Assembly: GCA_040774885.1 (NCBI GenBank) | Contig: JAXGTO010000005.1 | Span: 11,014-75,013, forward strand | Length of the DNA: 64,000 nt | Source of the DNA: JAXGTO01 sp040774885 | GTDB taxonomy: Bacteria; Actinomycetota; Coriobacteriia; Coriobacteriales; Eggerthellaceae | Reading direction: 5' to 3' | Shown here: positions 15,340-24,387 of the stretch, one piece after another | Position numbering within the stretch: the stretch's first letter is position 1 | Layout of the letters: each line of letters opens with the position of its first letter | The notes under the pieces: generated by a model | Databases searched by the model: none | Told to the model about the DNA's origin: nothing | The model's input: the letters and a program-made list of their open reading frames with translations, nothing else | Translations under genes and position numbers: made by a program

Positions 15340-16506
15340 ATGCATCGCATCCACTGCTTGAACAACATCTCCGCACGCGGAACGGACCTGCTCACCGATT
15401 CATACGAACTCACCGATTCGATGGACGATGCCACGGGTGTCTTGGTGCGAAGCGCTGCCATGCATGACACCGAGTTCCCCGACAGCCTGCTGGCCATCGG
15501 CCGCGCCGGTGCCGGAGTGAACAACATCCCGCTCGACCGCTGCGCGCAAGAAGGCATCGTCGTGTTCAACACCCCCGGAGCCAATGCCAACGCCGTCAAA
15601 GAACTCGTTATCTGCAGCATGCTGCTGGCCAGCCGCGACATCATCGGCGGCGTGAAATGGGTACGCGAAAACGCCGACGATCCGGCCGTGGGCAAGGCCG
15701 CCGAAAAAGCCAAGAAGGCCTTCGCCGGACACGAGATCATGGGCAAGAAGCTGGGCGTCATCGGGCTGGGTGCCATCGGCGCCATGGTGGCCAACGCCGC
15801 CGTCGACCTGGGAATGGACGTCTACGGATACGACCCGTACGTGTCGGTGGGCGCCGCGTGGCGCATGTCCACCGAGGTCAACCACATGACCGATCTCGAT
15901 CAGCTGCTGGCTGAATGCGATTTCGTGACCATCCACGTCCCAGCTGTCGAAGGCACCATCGGCATGATCGACGCGCATGCGCTGGCCTGCATGAAGGAAG
16001 GCGCCGTGTTCCTCAACTTCTCGCGCGATACGTTGGTGGACGCCGAATCCATGGCCCAAGCGCTGGAAACAGGCCGCGTAGGCACCTACGTCACCGACTT
16101 CGCCACGCCGGAAGTGGTCAAGATGGAGCACACCATCGTCCTTCCCCACCTGGGCGCCTCCACGGCGGAAGCCGAAGACAACTGCGCCATGATGGCAACG
16201 CTGGAACTGATGGATTACATCGACAACGGCACCATCCATCATTCGGTCAACTACCCCGAATGCGACATGGGACGCGTAGCCGAGGGAATGGGCCGCATCG
16301 CCGTGCTGCACGGCAACGAGCCCAACATGGTCAGCCGCATCACCGAGTGCATCGGCAACGCAGGCGTCAACATCGCCAACCTGACCAACGCTTCGCGCAA
16401 CGGCAACGCCTACACGCTCATCGATACCGATGAAGACGTTTCGCAGGCCGGCATCGATGCCATTGCGGATCTCGAGGGTATCCGCCTCGTCCGCGTCATC
16501 GCGTAA
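15340..16506 (+). CDS. serA: D-3-phosphoglycerate dehydrogenase
   Basis: 388 residues. The enzyme oxidises 3-phosphoglycerate to 3-phosphohydroxypyruvate, the first step of serine synthesis. The substrate domain opens with IGRAGAGVNNIPLD. The NAD-binding Rossmann motif is GVIGLGAIG (about residues 138-146). The catalytic Arg lies in NFSRDTLVD and the catalytic His in LPHLGAST. An ACT domain (about 318-388, starting near NEPNMVSRITECIG) ends the chain and could bind serine as feedback inhibitor. The length fits the short SerA type without the extra ASB domain. AAAGGAG lies 7 bases before the ATG. It stands alone; no serC or serB is adjacent, though a ThrH-type phosphoserine phosphatase occurs at 27648-28250. 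Confidence 0.9.
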   Translation: MHRIHCLNNISARGTDLLTDSYELTDSMDDATGVLVRSAAMHDTEFPDSLLAIGRAGAGVNNIPLDRCAQEGIVVFNTPGANANAVKELVICSMLLASRDIIGGVKWVRENADDPAVGKAAEKAKKAFAGHEIMGKKLGVIGLGAIGAMVANAAVDLGMDVYGYDPYVSVGAAWRMSTEVNHMTDLDQLLAECDFVTIHVPAVEGTIGMIDAHALACMKEGAVFLNFSRDTLVDAESMAQALETGRVGTYVTDFATPEVVKMEHTIVLPHLGASTAEAEDNCAMMATLELMDYIDNGTIHHSVNYPECDMGRVAEGMGRIAVLHGNEPNMVSRITECIGNAGVNIANLTNASRNGNAYTLIDTDEDVSQAGIDAIADLEGIRLVRVIA

Positions 16507-16547
16507 CCGCAAGCGCAACCTTCTTCTCATACTCCGCCTGAACACGA

Positions 16548-16573
16548 CTGGACCCGGGAAATCCCGGGTCCAG
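16548..16573 (+). terminator. serA terminator hairpin
   Basis: An 11-bp perfect GC-rich stem (CTGGACCCGGG / complement) with loop AAAT, 42 bases after the serA stop. The following run is not T-rich, so it may be a weak terminator. Confidence 0.55.
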
Positions 16574-16678
16574 CCAGATAAAGCGTTGCGATGGATAGAA
16601 TCGAATAATCGACGGCTGAATCCACTCATCTCCCGGTGTTAGGATGAGAATATCCAATTCCCTTTGGGAGGAGAACCT

Positions 16679-18694
16679 ATGCCGCGCGAAAGCTACCCTG
16701 AACTCTTCGAACCTCTCACCATCAAGCGCATGACCATCAAAAACCGCGTTTCGATGGCGCCGATGGGCACAAACTTCGCCGAATCAGACGGGCAGATGAG
16801 TCCGCTGCACATGGATTACTACGAGCAACGCGCCCAAGGCGGCGTGGGGCTCATCATCATGGAAAACGCCTGCGTCGAATTCCCCGAAGGGTCCAACGGC
16901 ACCACGCAGCTGCGCATCGATTCCGACAACTACATCCCCCGGCTGTACCAGCTGTGCGAGCGCGTGCACCAGCACGGCGCGTGCATTTCGGTGCAGATCA
17001 ACCATGCTGGAGCATCCACGATGGCCTCGCGTATCGGCATGCAGCCCATTTCCGCCAGCAACATCCCATCGAAACCCGGTGGGGAAATCCCCCGGCCCGC
17101 CACCGCAGAAGACCTGGAACGCATCGCCAAGGCCTACGGCGCATCGGCACGGCGTGCCCAGATAGCAGGGTTCGACTGCGTGGAAATCCATGCCGGCCAC
17201 GGCTATCTCATCAGCCAATTTCTTTCTCCTTTGACCAACGACCGCACCGACGAATTCGGCGGATCGGCAGAAAACCGCGCACGGTTCTGCAAGATGGTGG
17301 CGCAGGAAGTGCGCGGCGCCGTAGGTCCCGATTACCCCGTGCTGTGCCGCGTGAGCGCCGATGAGATGGTGGAAGGCGGAAACGATATCGAGGACACGCT
17401 GGAGTTGCTGCAGTACTTCATCGACGACATCGATTTGATCGACGTTTCCTGCGCCCTGCCGCAAAACATCCAATACCAGCTGGACACCGGCGACCTGAAG
17501 GACGGATGGCGCTCGTACATGGCGCGCGAAGTGCGCGAACACACGGGACTTCCCGTCATCACCACCGGCAACATCCGCTCGCCGCGCGTTGCCGAAGCCA
17601 TCCTGGAAGCCGGCGATGCCGACCTCATCGGGATCGGACGCGGCCTCATCGCCGACCCCAACTGGGTCAACAAGGTGCAGCATGGACAGCGCGCCTTGCT
17701 GCGCAAGTGCATCAGCTGCAACATCGGTTGCGCCGGCCACCGGCTGGGCCTCAACGCGCCCATCCGCTGCACGGTGAACCCCTACGTCAATCTCTGGGAA
17801 GACATCCACCCGAAGGTTTCCAAACCCTGCAACGTGGTGGTGATCGGCGGCGGCACGGCGGGGCTCGAAGCCGCTTGCACCGCGGCCGAAGCGGGCTGCC
17901 AAACGTTCCTGTACGAGCGCAACGCCGCCGTAGGCGGACTCGCTGCCGAAATCTGCAAGATTCCCGGCAAGGAGCGCATCGCCGATTTCGTCCGCTACCA
18001 GAACAACCGCGCCGCAACGCTGGACAGCCTCTACGTGTTCACCGGTTTGGAGCCCACAGTTAAAAACATCGCACCCCTCAAGCCCGCCGTGGTGGTAAAC
18101 GCCACAGGATCCGATCCGCTGCTGCCACCCATCGACGGGCTTCGCGATCATCTGGATCTGCCCGACGGCCACGTGCATTCCATCATCGATATGATCGACC
18201 ACGTCGACGACTTCCCCACTGACATGACGGGCAAGAAGGTAGTGGTGGTGGGAGGCGGTGCTGTGGGCCTTGATGTGGTGGAGTTCTGCGCCCCGCGCGG
18301 AGCCAACGTGACCATCGTGGAGATGCTGCCGCAAATCGGCCGCGACCTCGATCCGGTGAGCAAGGCCTACATGGGCGAAGTCATGCAGAAGCACCACGTG
18401 CGCCAAATGACCGAAACGGCGCTGCAGAAGGTCAATGCGGACCATTTCACGGTCAAGCTGCCCGACGGCACCGTCACGGACCTTCCCTTCGACGAAGGGT
18501 TCGTCTGCCTGGGCATGAAATCGCGCTCGCCGCACCTGGAAGAAATCGAAGCAGCCTTTGCCGATACCGATGTGGAAATCATCAACATCGGCGACGCGAA
18601 GCGTGCACGGCGCATCATCGAAGGCGTTCAGGAAGGGCACAACATCCTCAAGGTGCTGCGCCGTCTAGGGTACCTTCCGCGCACGTTCGAATAA
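16679..18694 (+). CDS. Old-yellow-enzyme/BaiCD-type NADH:flavin oxidoreductase
   Basis: 671-residue FMN, [4Fe-4S] and FAD enzyme of the 2,4-dienoyl-CoA reductase / BaiCD / trimethylamine dehydrogenase group. Residues 1-340 form the OYE TIM barrel (MAPMGTNF; YLISQFLSPLTNDRTDEFGG). Cys344, Cys347, Cys351 and Cys364 form the cluster site. The C-terminal part has two dinucleotide motifs (VVVIGGGTAGLEAA; KVVVVGGGAVGLDVVEF). These enzymes reduce activated C=C bonds, for example in dienoyl-CoAs, bile-acid intermediates or plant compounds; the substrate here is unknown. GGAGGAG precedes ATG 16679. An extended -10 (TGTTAGGAT at 16637-16645) lies about 35 bases upstream. No neighbour points to a pathway. 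Confidence 0.85.
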   Translation: MPRESYPELFEPLTIKRMTIKNRVSMAPMGTNFAESDGQMSPLHMDYYEQRAQGGVGLIIMENACVEFPEGSNGTTQLRIDSDNYIPRLYQLCERVHQHGACISVQINHAGASTMASRIGMQPISASNIPSKPGGEIPRPATAEDLERIAKAYGASARRAQIAGFDCVEIHAGHGYLISQFLSPLTNDRTDEFGGSAENRARFCKMVAQEVRGAVGPDYPVLCRVSADEMVEGGNDIEDTLELLQYFIDDIDLIDVSCALPQNIQYQLDTGDLKDGWRSYMAREVREHTGLPVITTGNIRSPRVAEAILEAGDADLIGIGRGLIADPNWVNKVQHGQRALLRKCISCNIGCAGHRLGLNAPIRCTVNPYVNLWEDIHPKVSKPCNVVVIGGGTAGLEAACTAAEAGCQTFLYERNAAVGGLAAEICKIPGKERIADFVRYQNNRAATLDSLYVFTGLEPTVKNIAPLKPAVVVNATGSDPLLPPIDGLRDHLDLPDGHVHSIIDMIDHVDDFPTDMTGKKVVVVGGGAVGLDVVEFCAPRGANVTIVEMLPQIGRDLDPVSKAYMGEVMQKHHVRQMTETALQKVNADHFTVKLPDGTVTDLPFDEGFVCLGMKSRSPHLEEIEAAFADTDVEIINIGDAKRARRIIEGVQEGHNILKVLRRLGYLPRTFE

Positions 18695-18717
18695 GCCCCA
18701 ACCGACACGAAATGCAA

Positions 18718-18747
18718 GCGGCCCTCGACTTTTCCGTCGGGGGCCGC
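18718..18747. terminator. Hairpin terminator between convergent genes
   Basis: GCGGCCCTCGAC (18718-18729) pairs with GTCGGGGGCCGC (18736-18747), with one G-U pair in the plus-strand RNA. It sits between the OYE gene and the end of the opposite-strand disulfide oxidoreductase. Confidence 0.6.
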
Positions 18748-18769
18748 GCTTGTTCTGGGAGCCTTCGCC

Positions 18770-20134
18770 TTAACCGGCGAACAAGTCGTTGAACGCCTCG
18801 CTCATGGTGGGATGCGTGTAAATTGCATCGCGCAGCGTTTCGTAGGGCAGCTCGGCATCGATGGCCATCTTCATCTGATTGATGAGCTCATGGCTTTCCG
18901 CGCAGAACAGGTGCGCGCCCACGATATGGCCGGTGCCCTCGTCCACCACCGCTTTCAACAGTCCCACCGGCTTGCGCAGCACCTGGGCTTTGGGAATGGC
19001 CGCTGCCGGCAGGGAAAACGTCCGCACCTTCATCCCCGCTTTCCGGGCCTCTTCTTCGGTAAGGCCGACGCGCGAAAGCGGCGGATCGATGAACACGCTG
19101 TAGGGAACGGCACCGCGGTTGGCGGTGGTGCGGCTGCCGTCGCCCAGCAACTGGCCGGATACGATGCGGAAATCGTCGAGCGATACGTAGGTGAACTGGA
19201 GCCCGCCCGCCACGTCGCCCATGGCCCAGATGTTGTCGGCGGTGGTGCGCAGGTGCTCGTCCACCTTGACCGCGCCCCGCTCGGTGGTTTGCACGCCGGC
19301 GGCTTCCAGGTTCAGGCCCTCGATATTCGGTCGGCGCCCCGTGGCCACCAGCACGGCTTCCGCTTCGAACGTGCGCTCGGTGCCACCAACAACAACGTCC
19401 ACTGCGGCAGCGGCAGAGCCTTCGCGCACACATTGCGTGGAGGCATTGCGCACCAGTTCCATGCCGCGCGCTTCAAGCGAGTCGAGCACGGCAGCCGCCA
19501 CCTGGGCATCTTCGCGCGGGATGAACGCATCGCCGTCTTGCACCATGGTCACCTGCGCGCCGAAATCCAAGAACATCGAGGCGAATTCCAGCCCGATGTA
19601 GCCGCCGCCGATGATCACCAGGCGGTGGGGCAACTCGTGCATTTCGAGCATCGTGTCGCTGGTATGGACGCGGGCGTTTCCTTCCAGCCCCTCGATGGGC
19701 GGAACGAATGCCTGCGAGCCCGTGTTGATGAAAACCTGTTCGGCCTCGACGGTCTGTTCGCCGTCGGCACCGGCAATGGCCACATGATGGGCATCGACGA
19801 ACGAAGCCGTGCCGTCGATGACATCGATGTTGGGGTTATCGGCAGCCTTGTGGTAGTTTTTATCGCGCAGCATCGCCGCCAGGCGGTTCTTCTGGTCGAT
19901 GGCCTCCGCATAACGCTGGGCCCGTTCTTCGAAGGTGCCGCCCATCGCCGCCGAAAGCGCCGCGCTTTCCACCAGCGACTTGGTGGGGATGCAGGCGACG
20001 TTGATGCAGGTGCCGCCGTAGCGCTGCGCGTCCCGTTCGACCAGCGCCACTTTTCGTCCCGCCTGTGCGAGCTTTCCCGCCAAGGTCTTTCCGCCTTTGC
20101 CGAACCCAATGATCATCGCGTCGTATCGCTCCAT
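18770..20134 (-). CDS. Pyridine nucleotide-disulfide oxidoreductase, RclA/MerA-like
   Basis: 454 residues: FAD motif IIGFGKGGKT (8-17), redox-active pair Cys43 and Cys48 in GGTCINVACIPTK, central NAD motif VIIGGGYIGLEFAS, and a C-terminal dimerisation domain with HPTMSEAF carrying the His-Glu pair. The family includes RclA (hypochlorite response), mercuric reductase and dihydrolipoamide dehydrogenase. The CxxxxC context and the lack of lipoyl enzymes nearby favour RclA-like. Start 20134 is preferred because GGAGGG precedes it at good spacing; an ATG 15 bases earlier overlaps that site. It is the last gene of an operon with a secreted rhodanese and an Rrf2 regulator, consistent with oxidant or thiol stress. 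Confidence 0.8.
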   Translation of the reverse strand: MERYDAMIIGFGKGGKTLAGKLAQAGRKVALVERDAQRYGGTCINVACIPTKSLVESAALSAAMGGTFEERAQRYAEAIDQKNRLAAMLRDKNYHKAADNPNIDVIDGTASFVDAHHVAIAGADGEQTVEAEQVFINTGSQAFVPPIEGLEGNARVHTSDTMLEMHELPHRLVIIGGGYIGLEFASMFLDFGAQVTMVQDGDAFIPREDAQVAAAVLDSLEARGMELVRNASTQCVREGSAAAAVDVVVGGTERTFEAEAVLVATGRRPNIEGLNLEAAGVQTTERGAVKVDEHLRTTADNIWAMGDVAGGLQFTYVSLDDFRIVSGQLLGDGSRTTANRGAVPYSVFIDPPLSRVGLTEEEARKAGMKVRTFSLPAAAIPKAQVLRKPVGLLKAVVDEGTGHIVGAHLFCAESHELINQMKMAIDAELPYETLRDAIYTHPTMSEAFNDLFAG

Positions 20135-20166
20135 CGCTCTTCCCTCCATCCAGATCGATTCACGTT

Positions 20167-20607
20167 TTATTCTGCTGCAGCCTTTTTGGCAGCGGATCGG
20201 GCTTCGATCCGTTTGGCCATATCGGCTATGGTCATGTCTTTCAAACGGTCACGGCACACGGCATCCAACTCGTCGTACAAGCCGTCCATCACATCCGCCA
20301 TTCCAGAAGATATGGCGCACGCCTTGTCGACATCGCCGCTTTTCCAAGTTCCGCAGACGAAGCGTTCTTTGACGGCATCGGCTACGGAACCCAAGGAGAT
20401 GTCGGCTGCAGGTCGTGACAATCGGTACCCGCCGGCAGGACCTTCTTTGGCCGCGGCCAAACCCGCTGCCGTCAAACAGCCCATCACCTTGCGCACAGTT
20501 GCCGCATTGGCGCAGATGTTTTCGGCCAACGCCGAGCTCGTGACGCTGGTTCCCATGTGGTCGAGGTATACCAACGCATGCACCGCTATCGAATAATCGC
20601 TGTTCAT
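20167..20607 (-). CDS. Rrf2-family transcriptional regulator
   Basis: 146 residues with an N-terminal winged helix (DYSIAVHALVYLDHMG; ATVRKVMGCLTAAGL; GPAGGYRLSRPAADISL wing). The cysteines in FVCGTWKSGDVDKAC fall near the position where cluster-binding family members such as IscR and NsrR carry theirs. Cluster binding is possible but not proven. GGAGTGA precedes ATG 20607, five bases after the rhodanese stop. The RclA-like gene begins 32 bases downstream. It probably autoregulates this three-gene unit in response to redox or sulfur signals. Confidence 0.8.
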   Translation of the reverse strand: MNSDYSIAVHALVYLDHMGTSVTSSALAENICANAATVRKVMGCLTAAGLAAAKEGPAGGYRLSRPAADISLGSVADAVKERFVCGTWKSGDVDKACAISSGMADVMDGLYDELDAVCRDRLKDMTIADMAKRIEARSAAKKAAAE

Positions 20608-20612
20608 CCAAG

Positions 20613-21041
20613 TCACTCCGTCGTCGTTTCGTAGGGCCAATCGGTGATTCCGCCCATATCGTAGATGTTCGCGTAGCCCATGGCCACCAGCTTGTCAGAA
20701 GCCTGCTTGCTGCGAACCCCGGTGCGGCAGTAGACGATGATATCGGCCGAGGTATCCGACAACTCGGCGGGATGATCCGAACCGATATCTTCGTTGGGAA
20801 TGTTGATGGCGCCCGCGATATGCCCCGCGGCATATTCGTCGGCACGACGCACATCCACCACCGTGACGTTTCCGGCATCGATCATCTGCTTGGCTTGCTC
20901 CGCGTCGATCTTGTGGTAGGCGCTGCTTTGCGTCTGGGTGTCAGATGCCGTGCTGGCAGACTCGGTGGAAGCGGCGCACCCGCCCAACCCCAGAGCTGCC
21001 GCCAGCGACACAGCTGCTACGATCGCTCCGATTCCCTTCAT
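20613..21041 (-). CDS. Rhodanese-domain lipoprotein
   Basis: 142 residues. A lipoprotein signal peptide ends in LGLGGC (Cys22 lipidated), followed by a Ser/Thr-rich linker and one rhodanese domain. The active loop is CRTGVRS with catalytic Cys105, and VVDVRRADEY is also present. It should sit on the outer face of the membrane and transfer or carry sulfane sulfur. First gene of the rhodanese-Rrf2-RclA operon. Confidence 0.85.
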   Translation of the reverse strand: MKGIGAIVAAVSLAAALGLGGCAASTESASTASDTQTQSSAYHKIDAEQAKQMIDAGNVTVVDVRRADEYAAGHIAGAINIPNEDIGSDHPAELSDTSADIIVYCRTGVRSKQASDKLVAMGYANIYDMGGITDWPYETTTE

Positions 21042-21053
21042 GCCGAATCCTTT

Positions 21054-21074
21054 CTGTAGTTTAATTTATTACAG
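21054..21074 (-). promoter_or_regulatory. Candidate Rrf2 operator
   Basis: An A/T-rich 21-base dyad with arms CTGTA and TACAG lies 12 bases before the rhodanese start codon, where a repressor would block initiation. Rrf2 regulators commonly bind A/T-rich dyads of this size. Assignment to the adjacent Rrf2 protein is an inference. Confidence 0.4.
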
Positions 21075-21186
21075 TTACGATGAGTGAATGATAGAGTCGC
21101 TGTTCCATTTTGTCAAGACGCTTCTTTTCGCTCCGAACAAAGCAGCATCGGCCTGCCGCTATACTGGATGCGACGGAAGGATATTC

Positions 21187-21846
21187 ATGAGATACGACTT
21201 CTTCGCCGGCACCGACGGCAGCACGGCGCCCTGCATCTGCTTCATCGATTTGCCCGAGCACCCTTTCGATGTCGAACGCGCTGCGCGCGGACTGCACGCC
21301 AATGTGGTGAATATTCCCATCGAGAACTGGGACGATGCCCTTACTCCCTGGCCCGCGCCAGGGCTCTACAAAGGCGATGCCGACTTCGGTGGGCAAGCTG
21401 GCGCCACGTTGTCCGCCCTCTTGGAATCAATGCTTCCCGCCATAGAGGAAGATCGGGGCCTGTCCCCCGCCATGCGCGGAATCGCCGGCTATTCGTTGGG
21501 CGGATTGTTTTCGCTGTATGCCTTTGCCTCCTGCGGAGCCTTTGCCGGCGTGGCAGCGATGTCGAGCTCGGTATGGTACGAAGGTTGGCCCGAATGGCTT
21601 GCAGCGCAATCCATCGATGGCACTGGCCGCCACGCATTCCTTTCACTGGGAACCAAAGAGAAACGCGCGGCGCCGTTCATCCTCCACACAGTGGAAGACC
21701 GCACGTGCGAAACGGCCGACCTACTGCAGACGGCAGGTGTGGACACGCAGCTTTCCATCGGGCCGGGATCCCACTACCAGTTCATCGACGAGCGCCTGGC
21801 AGCCGGGCTGACGGCGCTCGACGGATTCTTGCACCCGAAAAGCTAA
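21187..21846 (+). CDS. Alpha/beta-hydrolase, putative esterase
   Basis: 219 residues of the esterase-D/enterochelin-esterase type fold. The nucleophile elbow is GYSLGG (serine near residue 101). A late PGSHYQFIDERL segment supplies a plausible catalytic histidine. The second half resembles IroE/YbbA-like esterases (VAAMSSSVWYEGWPEW), but the ester substrate is not evident. GGAAGGA precedes ATG 21187. The 3' end overlaps the end of the convergent GNAT gene by 4 bases. Confidence 0.7.
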   Translation: MRYDFFAGTDGSTAPCICFIDLPEHPFDVERAARGLHANVVNIPIENWDDALTPWPAPGLYKGDADFGGQAGATLSALLESMLPAIEEDRGLSPAMRGIAGYSLGGLFSLYAFASCGAFAGVAAMSSSVWYEGWPEWLAAQSIDGTGRHAFLSLGTKEKRAAPFILHTVEDRTCETADLLQTAGVDTQLSIGPGSHYQFIDERLAAGLTALDGFLHPKS

Positions 21847-22313
21847 GGCCGGGCAAGCACCATCATGTCGGGCATATCCGAAAAACCCACCGCTTCATAA
21901 AGCACGCGACCCGCCGGCGTCGTTTCCAGATACACCTTTTCCACTCTGCGCTCATGCGCATCCTCCATTAAATCGTGCATAACGGCGGCCCCCACACCGC
22001 GCCCCCGTGCCGCAGGCCGCGTATAGACGTTCATCACATACCCGCAACGCCCGCCGGGATTGTCGGGCGAAGGCATCTCGTCGTGATAGCAGATGGCACC
22101 GCACCCCGCAATTTCGCCGTCGATGGAGGCGAACACGGCGATATGATCGCGCCCCAGATGATCCTGATAATAACGGCGATTCTCTTGCGCCAGTTCCCGT
22201 TTCGCCTGATCATCTTGCGCTCCGAACACCGCATCCAGCACTTCTATGCGCCATGCCACAAGGTCTTCGATATCGTCCATCGTCGCTATGCGCGTGCAAA
22301 CCGGTTCGTCCAT
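21843..22313 (-). CDS. GNAT-family N-acetyltransferase
   Basis: 156 residues with the acetyl-CoA loop RPAARGRGVGAAVMHDL and the terminal LYEAVGFSDMPDMM typical of GNAT enzymes. Its ATG (22313) overlaps the last base of the stop of the adenylation-domain gene, so translation is coupled. The acceptor is unknown. It may acetylate the amino acid or product activated by its partner. Confidence 0.8.
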   Translation of the reverse strand: MDEPVCTRIATMDDIEDLVAWRIEVLDAVFGAQDDQAKRELAQENRRYYQDHLGRDHIAVFASIDGEIAGCGAICYHDEMPSPDNPGGRCGYVMNVYTRPAARGRGVGAAVMHDLMEDAHERRVEKVYLETTPAGRVLYEAVGFSDMPDMMVLARP

Positions 22314-23770
22314 CAGCGCTCCTTCAACACTATCGGCAGCGCGGCATCGTCGGGCTTGCCGTTGGGGGTCTGGGGTATCTCGTCCAAAATGACGAAGAAC
22401 TCGGGAATCATGAACGCGGGGAGCCGCTCGGCCATATGGCGGCGCGCCGATGAAAGCAAGAAGGGACGCGTCTGCGGCACCACATAGGCCGTCAGATACG
22501 GCATCTGGTCTTCGTCGACGCGGGCGCGCACCAAGCATTCCTTCACCCCGCGGCAATTGGCCAGCACCGTTTGCACTTCCTGCGGTTCGGTGCGCCGGCC
22601 ATCTATCATCACCTGGTCGTCTTTGCGATGCAAAAACACCAGGTTGCCATCGGGCAACCAGCGGCCCATGTCGCCGCTGCGATACATCCTGCCAGCATCG
22701 GCCTCGAAAAAGGCGCTCTGATCGATGTCGCCTCGATATCCCTTCGACACGCCCCCGCCGCCGATGCAGATCTCGCCGACATCACCCAGAGCCACCGGAT
22801 TCCCATCGTCATCTTGCACTTCTACCGAAACGCCTGCAACGGGCTTTCCCACCGGGTAGGTGGCGTCGGGCAGCGGGTCGGATCCGTTGCACTTGAAATA
22901 CGTGGCGCACACCGTGGTTTCCGTGGGACCGTAGGTGTTGTACACATCGGCGCACCCGAGCAGCCTGTCGACGTGACGCGCGCGGAGCACATCTCCGCCG
23001 CTGATGAACAGGCGGATGCACTCCGGCACCTCATCGAGTTGGTTCAAATCGGACAACAGATAGGGAAACCCGCTGACAATGGTCACATCGTTGCGACGGA
23101 CGAAGTCCATCAACCGCTCCACATCGCCCCGTTCTTCGTGAGTGGGCACAGCGAGCGCTGCACCATTGAGCAACGAGGCGAACACTTCTTCGACGAAGAT
23201 GTCGAAGGTGCATACCGAATACTGCAGCATCGCATCGCTCGGCCCGATATGGAATTCGTTTTCGAACGCCCGCGCATAATGGCAGACGTTGGCGTTGGAT
23301 ACCGCGATGCCTTTTGGGGCGCCGGTCGTGCCCGACGTGTACAGCACGTAAGCCGTATCCGATGCATACGCCACGCTGCTGCGCTCAGTAGCGGCTTCGA
23401 AGTCCAGATGCTCCGGCATCACCCGCACCGGCAGCCCGGCAAGGTCATCCGCATGGGCATCGTCTGTGATCACGGCGCCGCATTCCCCCATCATGTAACG
23501 GATACGGTCGAGCGGAAACGTCGGCTCGGCGGGCACATAGGCGCTTCCCGCCTTGAGCACCGCCAAGATGGCAGCCACCATTTCCGCACCGTGATCCATT
23601 ACGATGCCCGCGAACGAAGGCATCGGCCCCATCCATGCGGAAACAGCGCCAACCAAGCTATCCAACTGGGCATACGTGAAACGGCGGGAGCCGTCGGTCA
23701 GCGCCAGGCGGTCGGGCCCGGCTTCGACCTGCTTGCGAAAACGCGCATATACGGTGTCTTCAGCGTCCAT
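22313..23770 (-). CDS. Stand-alone amino-acid adenylation domain protein
   Basis: 485 residues containing one NRPS-type AMP-forming adenylation domain and nothing else. Core motifs: A3 YVLYTSGTTGAPKG, A4 FDIFVEE with the Asp that usually binds an amino group, A5 NTYGPTETT, A7 YRSGDMGRW, A8 (DDQVMIDGRRTEP, divergent from the usual QVKIRGxRIE) and A10 NGKPDD with the catalytic Lys. There is no carrier or condensation domain and none is nearby. It should make an aminoacyl-adenylate from an unidentified amino acid. The gene is coupled to a GNAT by a one-base overlap. The divergent A8 suggests a non-standard acceptor. Confidence 0.8.
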   Translation of the reverse strand: MDAEDTVYARFRKQVEAGPDRLALTDGSRRFTYAQLDSLVGAVSAWMGPMPSFAGIVMDHGAEMVAAILAVLKAGSAYVPAEPTFPLDRIRYMMGECGAVITDDAHADDLAGLPVRVMPEHLDFEAATERSSVAYASDTAYVLYTSGTTGAPKGIAVSNANVCHYARAFENEFHIGPSDAMLQYSVCTFDIFVEEVFASLLNGAALAVPTHEERGDVERLMDFVRRNDVTIVSGFPYLLSDLNQLDEVPECIRLFISGGDVLRARHVDRLLGCADVYNTYGPTETTVCATYFKCNGSDPLPDATYPVGKPVAGVSVEVQDDDGNPVALGDVGEICIGGGGVSKGYRGDIDQSAFFEADAGRMYRSGDMGRWLPDGNLVFLHRKDDQVMIDGRRTEPQEVQTVLANCRGVKECLVRARVDEDQMPYLTAYVVPQTRPFLLSSARRHMAERLPAFMIPEFFVILDEIPQTPNGKPDDAALPIVLKER

Positions 23771-23808
23771 GGATGCCCATCCTATCGGCTATCACGGCAA
23801 CCGAGGAA

Positions 23809-24387
23809 TCAGTCGTCGTGCCCGCCCTTGATGACGTGCTTCACGAAAAACGTCATGGCCATCACGACGATGGAAGCCGAGATGCCCAGCAGCAGCAAAT
23901 CGCGCGGATCGGCGCCCTTCATCACTTCGCCCAAGAAGTACACGCCCAACATCACGCAGATGACGCTCACCAAGCGCTCCTTCAAATCGTCGAAGTCGTG
24001 GAACGACAGCCACTTGGGAAGGGGTATTTCATCGGTGACGAACAGCGTGAACAGGCCCAACGCCATGATATAGAGCACCACGGCCAGCAAGAAGATATCG
24101 GCGAACTCGATGTATTGGGTGGCAAGGGTCTGAAGCGTCGCCGATTCCGTGACGCACTCGATGGTGACGGCCACCATGTCGATGAAAGTGGCGACGGCCA
24201 GCACCACCGAGGTGATGAACAGCCCTATCGCCGGAACGCCGGCGATGAAGCGGGTCCAGCCGGTGAGTCGATGAGCGAAGACACGTTTCTTTTCGTCGAT
24301 GAACTTCTTGCGCGGAGCGTTGGCTTGCTCCACGGCCGAGTCAGACTTTTCAGCGGCTTGCGATGTTTCTAGTGTTTCGTCTGCCAT
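23809..24387 (-). CDS. YqhA/UPF0114-family membrane protein
   Basis: 192 residues. After a charged 40-residue N-terminus come four hydrophobic segments (FIAGVPAIGLFITSVVLAVA; FADIFLLAVVLYIMALGLF; LVSVICVMLGVYFLGEV; LLLLGISASIVVMAMTFF), with the family loop between segments 2 and 3 (LPKWLSFHDFDDLKERL). The function of this family is unknown. A TATACT -10 (24461-24456, minus strand) may be its promoter. Confidence 0.75.
   Translation of the reverse strand: MADETLETSQAAEKSDSAVEQANAPRKKFIDEKKRVFAHRLTGWTRFIAGVPAIGLFITSVVLAVATFIDMVAVTIECVTESATLQTLATQYIEFADIFLLAVVLYIMALGLFTLFVTDEIPLPKWLSFHDFDDLKERLVSVICVMLGVYFLGEVMKGADPRDLLLLGISASIVVMAMTFFVKHVIKGGHDD

Noticed and set aside
16784..18640. A 618-residue frame antisense to the BaiCD-type reductase
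   Set aside because: Shadow frame of a gene with intact FMN, cluster and FAD motifs.
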